The notes beneath the pieces are model-generated. The model saw nothing but the letters and a program-made list of their open reading frames with translations. It made no database searches and was not told the DNA's origin. DNA of 11,613 nucleotides from contig DIVQ01000211.1 of assembly GCA_002423325.1 (NCBI GenBank), positions 1 through 11,613 on the forward strand. Reading direction: 5' to 3'. Source of the DNA: Anaerolineales bacterium UBA6128 (GTDB lineage: Bacteria; Chloroflexota; Anaerolineae; UBA1429). This document shows positions 1 to 6,748 of this stretch, one piece after another (position 1 is the first letter of the stretch; the number at the start of each line of letters is the position of its first letter). Both the position numbers and the translations under genes were made by a program.

Positions 1-1
1 C

Positions 2-109
2 CAGAAAGGCCGCAAGGACCATTCGCCCAATGATCTCCCACCAGGGGGTCATGCTGTCCTCCCTCCCGCAGATCTGGCCGCATTGTACTCGTATCCGCGA
101 CGGGCGTAA
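2..109 (+). CDS. Possible C-terminal tail of an upstream gene (partial, doubtful)
   Basis: The second forward frame is open from the left edge to a TAA at 107-109 and would give the last 35 residues of a protein, ending ...LAALYSYPRRA. The stop lies just before the promoter-like elements at 115-143, which suits a gene ending here. Against it, only about 57% of third codon positions are G or C, lower than in the clear genes of this window, and I recognise no family. It may be chance open frame. Confidence 0.22.
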   Translation, partial: QKGRKDHSPNDLPPGGHAVLPPADLAALYSYPRRA

Positions 110-114
110 AGCAT

Positions 115-143
115 TTGAGGGATTGCGCAGCTTGCCCTACAAT
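115..143 (+). promoter_or_regulatory. Sigma70-type promoter for the URO-D family gene
   Basis: TTGAGG (115-120) and TACAAT (138-143) are separated by 17 bases, close to the -35/-10 consensus with optimal spacing. Initiation would be expected near 149-151, giving a very short leader before the ATG at 162. A GAGG at 150-153 could serve as ribosome binding site with 8 bases to the ATG. If transcription starts at about 150, this site sits at the very 5' end, so the mRNA would be nearly leaderless. The element is predicted by eye only. Confidence 0.5.
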
Positions 144-161
144 GGCGCTGAGGCAAGCAAA

Positions 162-1280
162 ATGGACTCACGCGAACGAACCTTTCTGGCCTTGAATTTC
201 GAGCAACCCGACCGGGTGCCGCTCGATCTCTGGATCTCCAGCGGGCTCTGGAACAAGCTCGCGCAACAGCGCGGCGTCTCAAAGGAGACATTCCTCGACG
301 CACACGACGTCGACCTGCGCTACATCGCAGGCCCTCGTTACGTTGGTCCGCCACAGCGCAGCTTCGCCGACGGCTCGCGAGAGGATCTCTGGGGGGTGCG
401 ACGCCGCACCGTCGAACTGCACGTGCGCGACAGCGCGGGCTGCGACGCGACTGAGCGCTACCAGGAGTTGAGCGAGTCGCCGCTTGCCGCCGCCACCACG
501 GTTGAGGACATCGACGCGTACGACCATTGGCCTTCCGCTGACTGGTTTGACTATGAATGCGTCGCCGAGCAGTGCAGCGCGATCCAAACACAGGGCCGTG
601 TCGCCGTTTTCATGGGCGACCGACTCAACCGCATCGCGCAGCTCAAGCCAGCCATGTACTTGCGAGGGATTGAACACATCCTGCTTGATATGAGTCTCAA
701 CCCCGACATCGCCCGCGCGATACTGAGGCACGTCCGCGAGTTCTACCTTGCCTACGCGGAACGCATCTACGCGGCCGCCAGCGGCAGGCTTGATCTCGTG
801 CTCACGGGCGATGACTTTGGCGCCCAGAACGCGCCGCTGCTCTCTCCTGCCATGTGGACAGACTATCTGGCGACGGGGTTTTCTGATTATGTAACCCTGG
901 CACACAACTATGGCCTGCGCGTGATGCACCACACCTGCGGCAGCGTTCGCCCGCTCATTCCGGCCATGATGCGGCGCGGCCTCGACGTCCTCCAGTCGCT
1001 GCAGCCTGAAGCAAACGGCATGGACCCTTACGAGCTCAAGGCCGCGTTCGGGGATCAGCCCGACGCCAGGTTGGCCTTCCAGGGCGGAGTGTCCATACAG
1101 CGCACAATGCCCTTTGGGTCGACTGCGGATGTGCGTGCCGCGGTACGCCGCTGCATCGACGCCCTGGCCCCGGGTGGAGGGTACATCCTGGGCGCGGCTC
1201 ACAATATTCAGGCAGATGCCCCGCTGGCGAACCTGGATGCCCTGCTCGCCGCGCATCGCGAGTTTGGCTCCTATCGTTAG
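162..1280 (+). CDS. Uroporphyrinogen decarboxylase-superfamily protein (URO-D/MtaA-like)
   Basis: A 372-residue cytosolic protein of the URO-D TIM-barrel superfamily, which includes HemE and the corrinoid-dependent methyltransferases MtaA/MtbA/CmuA. The start at 162 is chosen over an in-frame ATG at 30 because family similarity begins at once (SRERTFLALNFEQPDRVPLD, residues 3-22), GAGG lies 8 bases upstream, and a promoter-like element lies inside the would-be extension. Family hallmarks are the DRVP segment (17-20), GDDFG (216-220), HTCGS (257-261, His257 and Cys259 at the usual metal-ligand site) and GGGYILGAAHNIQ near the C-terminus. In zinc methyltransferases a Cys usually follows that last Gly-rich turn; here it is His347. 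This argues for one of the many uncharacterised URO-D-like clades rather than HemE. Substrate unknown. It is separated from the kinase genes by 143 bases and a hairpin, so it probably belongs to a different transcription unit. Confidence 0.88.
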   Translation: MDSRERTFLALNFEQPDRVPLDLWISSGLWNKLAQQRGVSKETFLDAHDVDLRYIAGPRYVGPPQRSFADGSREDLWGVRRRTVELHVRDSAGCDATERYQELSESPLAAATTVEDIDAYDHWPSADWFDYECVAEQCSAIQTQGRVAVFMGDRLNRIAQLKPAMYLRGIEHILLDMSLNPDIARAILRHVREFYLAYAERIYAAASGRLDLVLTGDDFGAQNAPLLSPAMWTDYLATGFSDYVTLAHNYGLRVMHHTCGSVRPLIPAMMRRGLDVLQSLQPEANGMDPYELKAAFGDQPDARLAFQGGVSIQRTMPFGSTADVRAAVRRCIDALAPGGGYILGAAHNIQADAPLANLDALLAAHREFGSYR

Positions 1281-1306
1281 CGGGCCAGGCAGTCATCTGG
1301 GCTCGC
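1280..1306 (+). terminator. GC hairpin at the end of the URO-D gene, possible terminator
   Basis: Bases 1280-1286 pair with 1300-1306 (7 pairs, one of them G-U). After a bulged G1299, bases 1287-1288 pair with 1297-1298, leaving an 8-base loop. The stem begins at the last base of the stop codon. No T-run follows (the next bases are GTAGCGCAAC), so it is not a classic intrinsic terminator. It may be a 3'-end stabiliser or chance in GC-rich DNA. Confidence 0.3.
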
Positions 1307-1423
1307 GTAGCGCAACATTCGGTCACTTGGTGCGTAAAGGGATGTGGCCGAGTTGTGGCAGATCGCGTCGCTGCGGTGCGGGCATCTGCTGGCGCCGCTG
1401 CCTCGAGATGAGGGCGAACCCCT

Positions 1424-2872
1424 GTGGAACACAAGCCGCTCGCAAACGGAATAGTGCTACGCAACCGCTACCAGATCACCCGATTGGTGGCGGGGGGCGG
1501 CATGGCCTGGGTCTACGAGGTCCAGGAACTGCGCGCAGATGGCACCCGCCAGGTCTGGGCGATGAAGGAGCTGCGCGCCGACGCCGATGACGCCCATTCA
1601 CTCGAAGAGGGACGGCGGCTGTTCGAGCAGGAGGCTAACATCCTGGTTCACCTGAGCCACCCCAACCTCCCCAAGGTCGTGGCCTTCTTTGAGGAGTACG
1701 GTCGCTCCTATCTGGTGATGGAGTTTATCTACGGCGAGTCGATGGAAAAGCGCCTCGAGCACGCCAATGCGCCCATCCTCGAGCTGCAGGCTCTTGACTG
1801 GGCCACTCAGATCTGCGAGGTGCTCACTTATCTGCACACCCGCCCCTCGCCGGTCATATTCCGTGATATGAAGCCCAGCAATGTCATGGTAACTCTAGAC
1901 GGCCGCATCAAGCTGATCGACTTTGGCATCGCCCGTACCTACAAGGTCGGCAAACGCAAAGACACCATCAGCATGGGCTCCGAAAACTATGCCGCTCCCG
2001 AGCAGTGGGGCAAGACGCAGACCGACGCACGCGCCGACATCTATGGGCTGGGGGCCACGCTCTATCACCTGCTTACAAATGTGCCGCCGTTGCCGGCGTT
2101 TGTGCCCACCCAGCGCGTCAGCATTCAGCAGTACAATCCGGCCGTGTCTGACGCTACGGTGGCAGTGGTCGAAAAGGCCATGTCCAAGGATCGCGAACGG
2201 CGCTACCCCACCGCCGAAGCGATGCGCCAGGCCCTGCTCGACTGCATGCCCAAACGGGAGCGGTCGCGCTTGCTCGCTGAGCGACAGCGGCTCGACAACG
2301 TGGGACAGTCGGCCGCGCCTGTCGCATCGGTTGCGCCCAGTGTGCTTGCCGCGCCTGCAGCCACCATAGCGCCTGCATCAGCACCGATGCAGGCAACCGA
2401 AGCAGACTACAGCAAGGTGTGTCCCCGGTGCGCCACCCTTAATCGACCCGCTGCGCGCTTTTGTCGCAACTGCGGCTATGTCTACGTAGAGCCATTGCCG
2501 CCCGTGCTCAAGTTGTTGCGGCCTGCCAATGCCCGCTGGGAGTATCCACTACGGAACACCAGCACACTCATTGGACGGCCCGGGGGCGTGCTGCCGGTCG
2601 ACCTCGACCTGAGCTACTATGATGGCGACAGCCCGGCACTGGACCCCACCAATGGTTCGGCTGCCAGCGGACCTGCGTATGTATCACGCAACCATGCGCG
2701 CATCTCTCCTGGCGAGGGCGCAAACATCCGTCGCTTCACGATCACGGACGTCGGCAGCTCCAACGGGACGTTCGTCAACGGTCAGCGGCTCGAGCCGCAC
2801 GTGACGTATTTGCTGCGCGACGGCGACCGCATCCGACTCGGCCGCATCGTGCTCCACTTTGGCCTGCGGTGA
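1424..2872 (+). CDS. Soluble Ser/Thr protein kinase with zinc ribbon and FHA domain
   Basis: A 482-residue Hanks-type kinase with no membrane segment. The start is GTG, with GAGGG ending 9 bases upstream. Kinase domain about 15-275: glycine loop GGGMAWV (24-30), ATP lysine K48 (AMKE), helix-C Glu near E70, catalytic loop FRDMKPSN (146-153, Asp148, Lys150, Asn153), DFG 166-168, APE 191-193. Phe replaces the usual His of HRD, but Arg147 remains, so it is an RD kinase likely activated through its loop (TISMGS, 181-186). An Ala/Pro linker (295-325) leads to a zinc ribbon (Cys333, 336, 347, 350). A C-terminal FHA domain (about 375-480) has GR (384-385), SRNH (421-424) and SSNGTFVNG (445-453), all intact for phosphothreonine binding. 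It probably phosphorylates and docks to partners in the same cluster. PP2C follows 28 bases later. Confidence 0.93.
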   Translation: MEHKPLANGIVLRNRYQITRLVAGGGMAWVYEVQELRADGTRQVWAMKELRADADDAHSLEEGRRLFEQEANILVHLSHPNLPKVVAFFEEYGRSYLVMEFIYGESMEKRLEHANAPILELQALDWATQICEVLTYLHTRPSPVIFRDMKPSNVMVTLDGRIKLIDFGIARTYKVGKRKDTISMGSENYAAPEQWGKTQTDARADIYGLGATLYHLLTNVPPLPAFVPTQRVSIQQYNPAVSDATVAVVEKAMSKDRERRYPTAEAMRQALLDCMPKRERSRLLAERQRLDNVGQSAAPVASVAPSVLAAPAATIAPASAPMQATEADYSKVCPRCATLNRPAARFCRNCGYVYVEPLPPVLKLLRPANARWEYPLRNTSTLIGRPGGVLPVDLDLSYYDGDSPALDPTNGSAASGPAYVSRNHARISPGEGANIRRFTITDVGSSNGTFVNGQRLEPHVTYLLRDGDRIRLGRIVLHFGLR

Positions 2873-2882
2873 CACCGTGTCA
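2867..2882. repeat. Overlapping palindromes across the kinase stop codon
   Basis: TGACAC-C-GTGTCA (2870-2882) is a perfect 6+1+6 inverted repeat whose first three bases are the TGA stop of the kinase gene. It overlaps a second one, CGGTG-A-CACCG (2867-2877). The pair sits immediately before the ribosome binding site of the PP2C gene. It could be a protein-binding site or a small alternating RNA hairpin, but such short palindromes also arise by chance. Confidence 0.25.
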
Positions 2883-2900
2883 TATAGGAGCAGTCAGACT

Positions 2901-4370
2901 ATGAAATGCGCACAATGTGGACGCGAGAATCGCTCAGGCGCGGGTTTCTGTGCATGGTGCGGAGCGGCCTTGCTGTCGCCGGCCCCCGTCGTTGAGCCAG
3001 CGGTTGAGAGCACAGCAACCGACTCCTCGGTCGAAACCTCCGCGTCAGGGGAGCGCTGCGCACCGCCTGACTCGGCGTACTGCGAGTCGGACGCCTCCCA
3101 CGAAACGCCGGACGACACGCCCGAATCTCGGCAGGACGCCGACGCTGAAGAGGAGCCGATCGCTGAACAGCCAGTCACCGAGGAAGCAGCGGCTGAGTCT
3201 GCCACTGCACAAGCGCCCGCGGCGCCACTGCCAGTGGGGGCCATTCTGGCGGCTCGCTACGAAATCACTGAACTGCTGGCCAGCGTCCCCGCCGAACCAA
3301 CAGCCGACGCCATCGGCAGCGGCGGACATACCTATCGCGCCAAAGACCTGGCAACATGCCCCTTCTGCGGGTCAACGAATACTCAGGTCGAGGAGACGGA
3401 CCAGACCCGCTACTGCCCTCACTGCGGCGCCGCAATCGAGACGTCGCCGCTCGTCACCATCGTCGAGCGGATCGAGGCGGCGCCCGCAGCCTACGGCGAG
3501 AGCTTTGACGAGTCGGGCAGACGCTACTTTGTGACGGCTGACCGGGCCGAACCCATCATCGCCCCCGCAGACGACAGGCCCTCCTTGCGGCTGACATGGG
3601 GCCGCGCCACCGACAAAGGGCTGGCGCGCGACCAGAACGAGGACTATCTCGAAACCTGGTACTATATGGGCGGCCATGGCGGAGAGGCTGGTACGCTGTT
3701 GCTCGGCCTGTTCGTGGTCGCCGATGGGTTGGGTGGCCACGAGGCCGGAGAGGTCGCAAGCCGCATGGCCACCGAGAGCGTCTGGCAGGTTGTGCGGGCA
3801 AGCGTGTGGGAGCCGCTGGTGCGCGGCGAGGAACTGACGCCTGAGCAGATCGACAGCGCGCTCTCCCACGCAGTTGCCGAAGCCAACCAGACCGTCTACA
3901 ATGCCAGAATCGAGCGCGCGAACGACATGAGCACCACGCTGACGCTTGCCTTGGCAGTGAATGACGCCGTGTATCTTGCCAACGTCGGCGACAGCCGCGC
4001 CTACCTCTGGAACGCGGACGGCCTTCGCCAAACCACCAAAGACCACTCGCTCGTACAGCGCCTTATCGATGAGGGCGAGCTCACACGTGAAGAGGTCTAC
4101 TCGCACCCTCGCCGCAATGTCATCTATCGAAGCATCGGCGATCAGCCGAGCGTCCAGCCCGACCTGTCCCATCACTCCCTGGCCATAGACGATCGCCTGA
4201 TCATCTGCAGCGACGGGCTGTGGGAGATGGTACACGACGACGGACTGGAGGAGGTCCTCCTGTCCGAAGCGGATCCACAGCGCGCCTGCGATCGCCTGGT
4301 CGCGAACGCCAACCTCGCGGGAGGCGCTGACAACATCACCGTGATCATCGTTCAGGTCGCCGGCATCTAG
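2901..4370 (+). CDS. PP2C-family Ser/Thr phosphatase with two zinc ribbons
   Basis: A 489-residue cytosolic metal-dependent phosphatase, probably reversing the phosphorylation made by the neighbouring kinases. ATG at 2901 is preferred over an upstream in-frame ATG at 2859 that overlaps the kinase gene: AGGAG (2886-2890) lies 10 bases before it and the zinc ribbon begins at residue 3. Order: ribbon 1 (Cys3, 6, 17, 20); acidic Ala/Glu/Pro linker (25-108); a kinase N-lobe-like stretch (111-150, PVGAILAARYEITELL then GSGGHTYRAKDL); ribbon 2 (Cys153, 156, 172, 175; x15 spacing); PP2C domain about 231-489. PP2C motifs present: RDQNED (243-248), VADGLGGH (273-280, Asp275), STTLT (344-348), GDSRAYL (363-369), SDGLWEM (437-443) and GGADNIT (474-480). 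All expected metal-binding aspartates are there, so it should be active. No signal peptide or membrane helix. Confidence 0.93.
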   Translation: MKCAQCGRENRSGAGFCAWCGAALLSPAPVVEPAVESTATDSSVETSASGERCAPPDSAYCESDASHETPDDTPESRQDADAEEEPIAEQPVTEEAAAESATAQAPAAPLPVGAILAARYEITELLASVPAEPTADAIGSGGHTYRAKDLATCPFCGSTNTQVEETDQTRYCPHCGAAIETSPLVTIVERIEAAPAAYGESFDESGRRYFVTADRAEPIIAPADDRPSLRLTWGRATDKGLARDQNEDYLETWYYMGGHGGEAGTLLLGLFVVADGLGGHEAGEVASRMATESVWQVVRASVWEPLVRGEELTPEQIDSALSHAVAEANQTVYNARIERANDMSTTLTLALAVNDAVYLANVGDSRAYLWNADGLRQTTKDHSLVQRLIDEGELTREEVYSHPRRNVIYRSIGDQPSVQPDLSHHSLAIDDRLIICSDGLWEMVHDDGLEEVLLSEADPQRACDRLVANANLAGGADNITVIIVQVAGI

Positions 4371-4397
4371 GCGCTCAGAGATCGTCAAAGAGCGCTT
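4370..4397 (+). repeat. Weak inverted repeat between phosphatase and VWA genes
   Basis: GCGCTC (4371-4376) can pair with GAGCGC (4390-4395) around a 13-base loop, with a G-U and an A-T pair possible at the base. It begins at the end of the PP2C stop codon. No T-run follows. It may be a minor intercistronic RNA hairpin; support is weak. Confidence 0.2.
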
Positions 4398-4418
4398 GGG
4401 CCGACATCTCGACTGGAG

Positions 4419-4426
4419 AAGGAGGT
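4419..4426 (+). promoter_or_regulatory. Strong ribosome binding site deciding the VWA start
   Basis: AAGGAGGT is a full match to the anti-Shine-Dalgarno sequence and lies 6 bases before the ATG at 4432. It fixes that ATG as the start in place of an in-frame TTG at 4396. It is the best ribosome site in the cluster, which suggests the VWA protein is made in larger amounts than its neighbours. Confidence 0.75.
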
Positions 4427-4431
4427 ATGGG

Positions 4432-5697
4432 ATGGCAGAAGAACTGAATCTGGTCACCAGGCTCAACAAGAACAACGTGCCTGTAACGACCACCCAACAA
4501 TTGGTCTATGTGCTGGTTCAGGTACAGCCCAACGAGGTGCTGGCCAAGACGCGTCTGCGCGTCAACTTTGGCTTTGTCCTCGACCACAGCGGCTCGATGC
4601 GCGGCAACAAGATCGATCGGCTCAAGGAGGCCGTTGAACTGGCTATCGGCAAACTCGCGCCCGAAGACCAGGTCTCGGTCACCGTGTTCAACGACAGCGC
4701 CCAGGTCATCGCACCGCACGGCGCCGCAGCAAGCCAGCGCTCTTTGCTCGAACAAATCCGCAAGCTGCGCGCGGGCGGCGGCACGCAGATGGCGCGTGGC
4801 CTTTCGTTGGGCTTGCGAGAGGTCTACCAGCACTTTGCGCCCGATCAGGCCAACCAGGTGCTGCTGCTGACGGATGGCCAGACCTATGGCGACGAGGCCC
4901 AGTGCGTCAAGCTGGCCAAAGAGGCGGGCGAACACAAGATCCCGATTCAGGCGCTTGGCCTCGGCGATGACTGGAATGAGCAGTTGCTCGACCAGATCGC
5001 CCAGTTGAGCGGAGGCGATTCGGACTTGGTAGAGTCGGCCGATGAGATCATCCCGCTGTTCACCCAGACTGTGGAGCGCTCGCAAAAGTCGGTCGTACGC
5101 AACGCCCAGATGATTCTGCGTCTCGTGTCTGGCGTAGTCCCGCGCCAGGTGTGGCAGGTGACGCCCGCTATCGCCAACCTCGGCTACACGCCAGTCTCCG
5201 AGCACGATGTGCAGGTGCAGTTGGGCGATCTGGATGCCCAGGAGGGCAAGGCGCTGTTGATCGAGCTGTTGGTGCCCCCGCGCGGCCCCGGACGTTACCG
5301 TATTGGCCAGGCCGAGGTGCGCTTCGATCTGCCCGCACAGCGGACCAGCGGAACCTCCTCCCGCAGCGACATCCTGCTGAGCTACACTGGCGACGCGCTG
5401 GAGGCGCAGCAGTACGACGCCGAGATCATGAACCTGATCGAAAAGGTGACTGCCTACAAACTCCAGACGCGCGCGCTCGATGAGGCCAAGCTTGGCAACG
5501 TCGCCGGCGCGACGCAAAAGCTGCGCGCGGCAGCCACGCGTCTGCTCGAGTTGGGCGAGACCGAACTGGCCGCAGCCGCCTCACAAGAGGCCGATAACCT
5601 GGAAAAGACCGGCCAGATGTCCTCCAGCGGAACCAAAAAGCTGCACTATCAGACGCGCAAGTTGACCCAGAAACTGACCGAATCCGATCCGTCCTAA
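4432..5697 (+). CDS. Cytoplasmic VWA-domain protein (TerY/YfbK-like style)
   Basis: A 421-residue protein with a von Willebrand factor A domain at about 44-215 and no signal peptide or membrane helix, so it should act in the cytoplasm. The metal-ion-dependent adhesion site is complete: DHSGS (Asp51, Ser53, Ser55), GGGTQM (Thr118) and LLTDGQ (Asp148). The middle part (225-320) is predicted beta-rich. The C-terminal part (325-421) is helical and charged and may form a helical bundle. VWA domains bind partner proteins through the metal site; together with kinase and PP2C genes this recalls the VWA-kinase-phosphatase triads reported near Ter systems, so a scaffold or phospho-regulated client is the likely role (inference). 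It is the only gene in the island without a zinc ribbon. The gap to the next gene holds a strong hairpin. Confidence 0.9.
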   Translation: MAEELNLVTRLNKNNVPVTTTQQLVYVLVQVQPNEVLAKTRLRVNFGFVLDHSGSMRGNKIDRLKEAVELAIGKLAPEDQVSVTVFNDSAQVIAPHGAAASQRSLLEQIRKLRAGGGTQMARGLSLGLREVYQHFAPDQANQVLLLTDGQTYGDEAQCVKLAKEAGEHKIPIQALGLGDDWNEQLLDQIAQLSGGDSDLVESADEIIPLFTQTVERSQKSVVRNAQMILRLVSGVVPRQVWQVTPAIANLGYTPVSEHDVQVQLGDLDAQEGKALLIELLVPPRGPGRYRIGQAEVRFDLPAQRTSGTSSRSDILLSYTGDALEAQQYDAEIMNLIEKVTAYKLQTRALDEAKLGNVAGATQKLRAAATRLLELGETELAAAASQEADNLEKTGQMSSSGTKKLHYQTRKLTQKLTESDPS

Positions 5698-5707
5698 TCC
5701 GTTGTCA

Positions 5708-5725
5708 GCGCGGCACTGGCCGCGC
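5708..5725 (+). other. Strong intercistronic GC stem-loop
   Basis: GCGCGGC (5708-5714) pairs perfectly with GCCGCGC (5719-5725) around the loop ACTG, giving 7 G-C pairs. It lies between the VWA stop (5697) and the AAGGAG ribosome site (5728-5733) of the next gene, with only two bases before that site. No T-run follows, so it is not a classic terminator. It may protect the upstream mRNA's 3' end, or affect downstream translation or processing. Confidence 0.5.
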
Positions 5726-5738
5726 AGAAGGAGTCACC

Positions 5739-6743
5739 ATGAAGTGCCCGAAATGCGGTAACGAAGCCCAGGACGACGCTGTTTTCTGCGACCAGTGCGG
5801 AACGAGACTCGCACCGCCCGTCGCAGAGGCGGACGTACAGCCTGCCGCCGCGCCCGAGGCTGCGCCCCAGCCGCCCGCAGCCCCAGTCCCGGAGTCTGTC
5901 AGCGAAGCAACTCCCCCCGTCCCGGCGCCTGCCCCAACACCGCAAGGCATCATCTGCCCGGCGTGTGGGGCCAGCAATACGCCCGGTGAGATGTTCTGCG
6001 CAGACTGCGGCACCAAGCTCGAGGCCCCCGTCCCCGAAGCCGCAGCGGCAGCACAGGCGCAGGCCGCGCCCGCGCCTGCCCCCGCGCCCCAGGCCGGCGA
6101 GTTGACCTGCCCGGCGTGCGGAGCGGCCATCACCGCCGCAGACGAGTTCTGTCCCGCCTGTGGCGTGTTGCTCAAGCAGCCCCCATCGGAGGCGCCTGCG
6201 ACGGCTGCCACCGAGCCGGCCGCGCCGGCTGCTGCCACCCCGACAACGACGGCGGGCGAGTGCCCGGCATGCGGCGCGCCCACCAAGGCCGGCGACACCT
6301 TTTGCGAGTTCTGCGGCGCCGCTCTCGTCACCCCGGACGGGGCTGCAGTCCAGACGGCCGCGGCTGCGGCAGCCACGCAAGCCGTTATCCAGCCAGCCGG
6401 CGCGCCCGTACAGGCTGGTGTTGGCCCTGTGCTGGTGGTGGTCGGCAGCGGCATCGAGATTCCCTTGCCCACCGATCGTGACATTATCGTCGGACGTGAA
6501 GACCCCTACTCGGGTATCTTTCCCGATGTTGACCTGACCCCGCACGGCGGCGTGGACGGCGGCGTCTCAAGGCGCCATCTCCGCATCGTCTCGAGTGCCG
6601 GTCAGTACACCATCGAAGACTTGAATAGCACAAACTTCACACTGCTTAATCGCAAGCAGGTCAAGCCGGGAGTTCCGGTCGCGCTCGCGAACGGCGACGA
6701 GATCACCGCCGGTCGTGTCAAACTGATCTTCAAAGTGCGGTAG
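5739..6743 (+). CDS. Adaptor with four zinc ribbons and an FHA domain
   Basis: A 334-residue protein without catalytic or membrane segments. The start has AAGGAG 5 bases upstream. Four identically spaced CxxC-x10-CxxC ribbons lie at Cys3-20, 73-90, 124-141 and 175-192, joined by flexible Pro/Ala linkers; the last three repeat every 51 residues. A C-terminal FHA domain (about 230-333) follows, with VGRED (251-255), SRRH (277-280) and STN (297-299). The residues expected to hold phosphothreonine (Arg253, Ser277, Asn299) are present, although the usual NG after the Ser-Ser turn is NF (299-300). It most likely reads a phosphothreonine on one of the neighbouring kinases or the VWA protein and gathers ribbon-bearing proteins (inference). 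It ends 5 bases before the next kinase gene, so the two are probably translated together. Confidence 0.9.
   Translation: MKCPKCGNEAQDDAVFCDQCGTRLAPPVAEADVQPAAAPEAAPQPPAAPVPESVSEATPPVPAPAPTPQGIICPACGASNTPGEMFCADCGTKLEAPVPEAAAAAQAQAAPAPAPAPQAGELTCPACGAAITAADEFCPACGVLLKQPPSEAPATAATEPAAPAAATPTTTAGECPACGAPTKAGDTFCEFCGAALVTPDGAAVQTAAAAAATQAVIQPAGAPVQAGVGPVLVVVGSGIEIPLPTDRDIIVGREDPYSGIFPDVDLTPHGGVDGGVSRRHLRIVSSAGQYTIEDLNSTNFTLLNRKQVKPGVPVALANGDEITAGRVKLIFKVR
5745..6314 (+). repeat. Four-fold zinc-ribbon repeat with Pro/Ala linkers
   Basis: The first cysteines of the four ribbons fall at residues 3, 73, 124 and 175 of the adaptor. The last two intervals are exactly 51 residues (153 bases) and the first is 70. 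Within each unit the pattern CxxCG...FCxxCG is kept, while the linkers are low-complexity Pro/Ala. This indicates internal duplication with divergence and one longer first linker. Confidence 0.7.
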
Positions 6744-6748
6744 GGGCC

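Noticed and set aside
30..161. Longer N-terminus for the URO-D protein from the ATG at 30
   Set aside because: The extra 44 residues are unlike the family, and the region holds promoter-like boxes just before a better start.
279..1256. Antisense frame of about 325 codons opposite the URO-D gene
   Set aside because: The sense strand carries clear URO-D motifs throughout, and the antisense product shows no domain pattern.
1281..1423. Promoter for the kinase operon in the gap after the URO-D gene
   Set aside because: I scanned for -35/-10 pairs and found none with acceptable boxes at 16-18 base spacing. A promoter may exist but cannot be shown by eye.
3372..5517. Long antisense reading frames opposite the phosphatase and VWA genes
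   Set aside because: They mirror well-supported sense genes, have no recognisable domains or ribosome sites, and are expected in GC-rich DNA with few stop codons.
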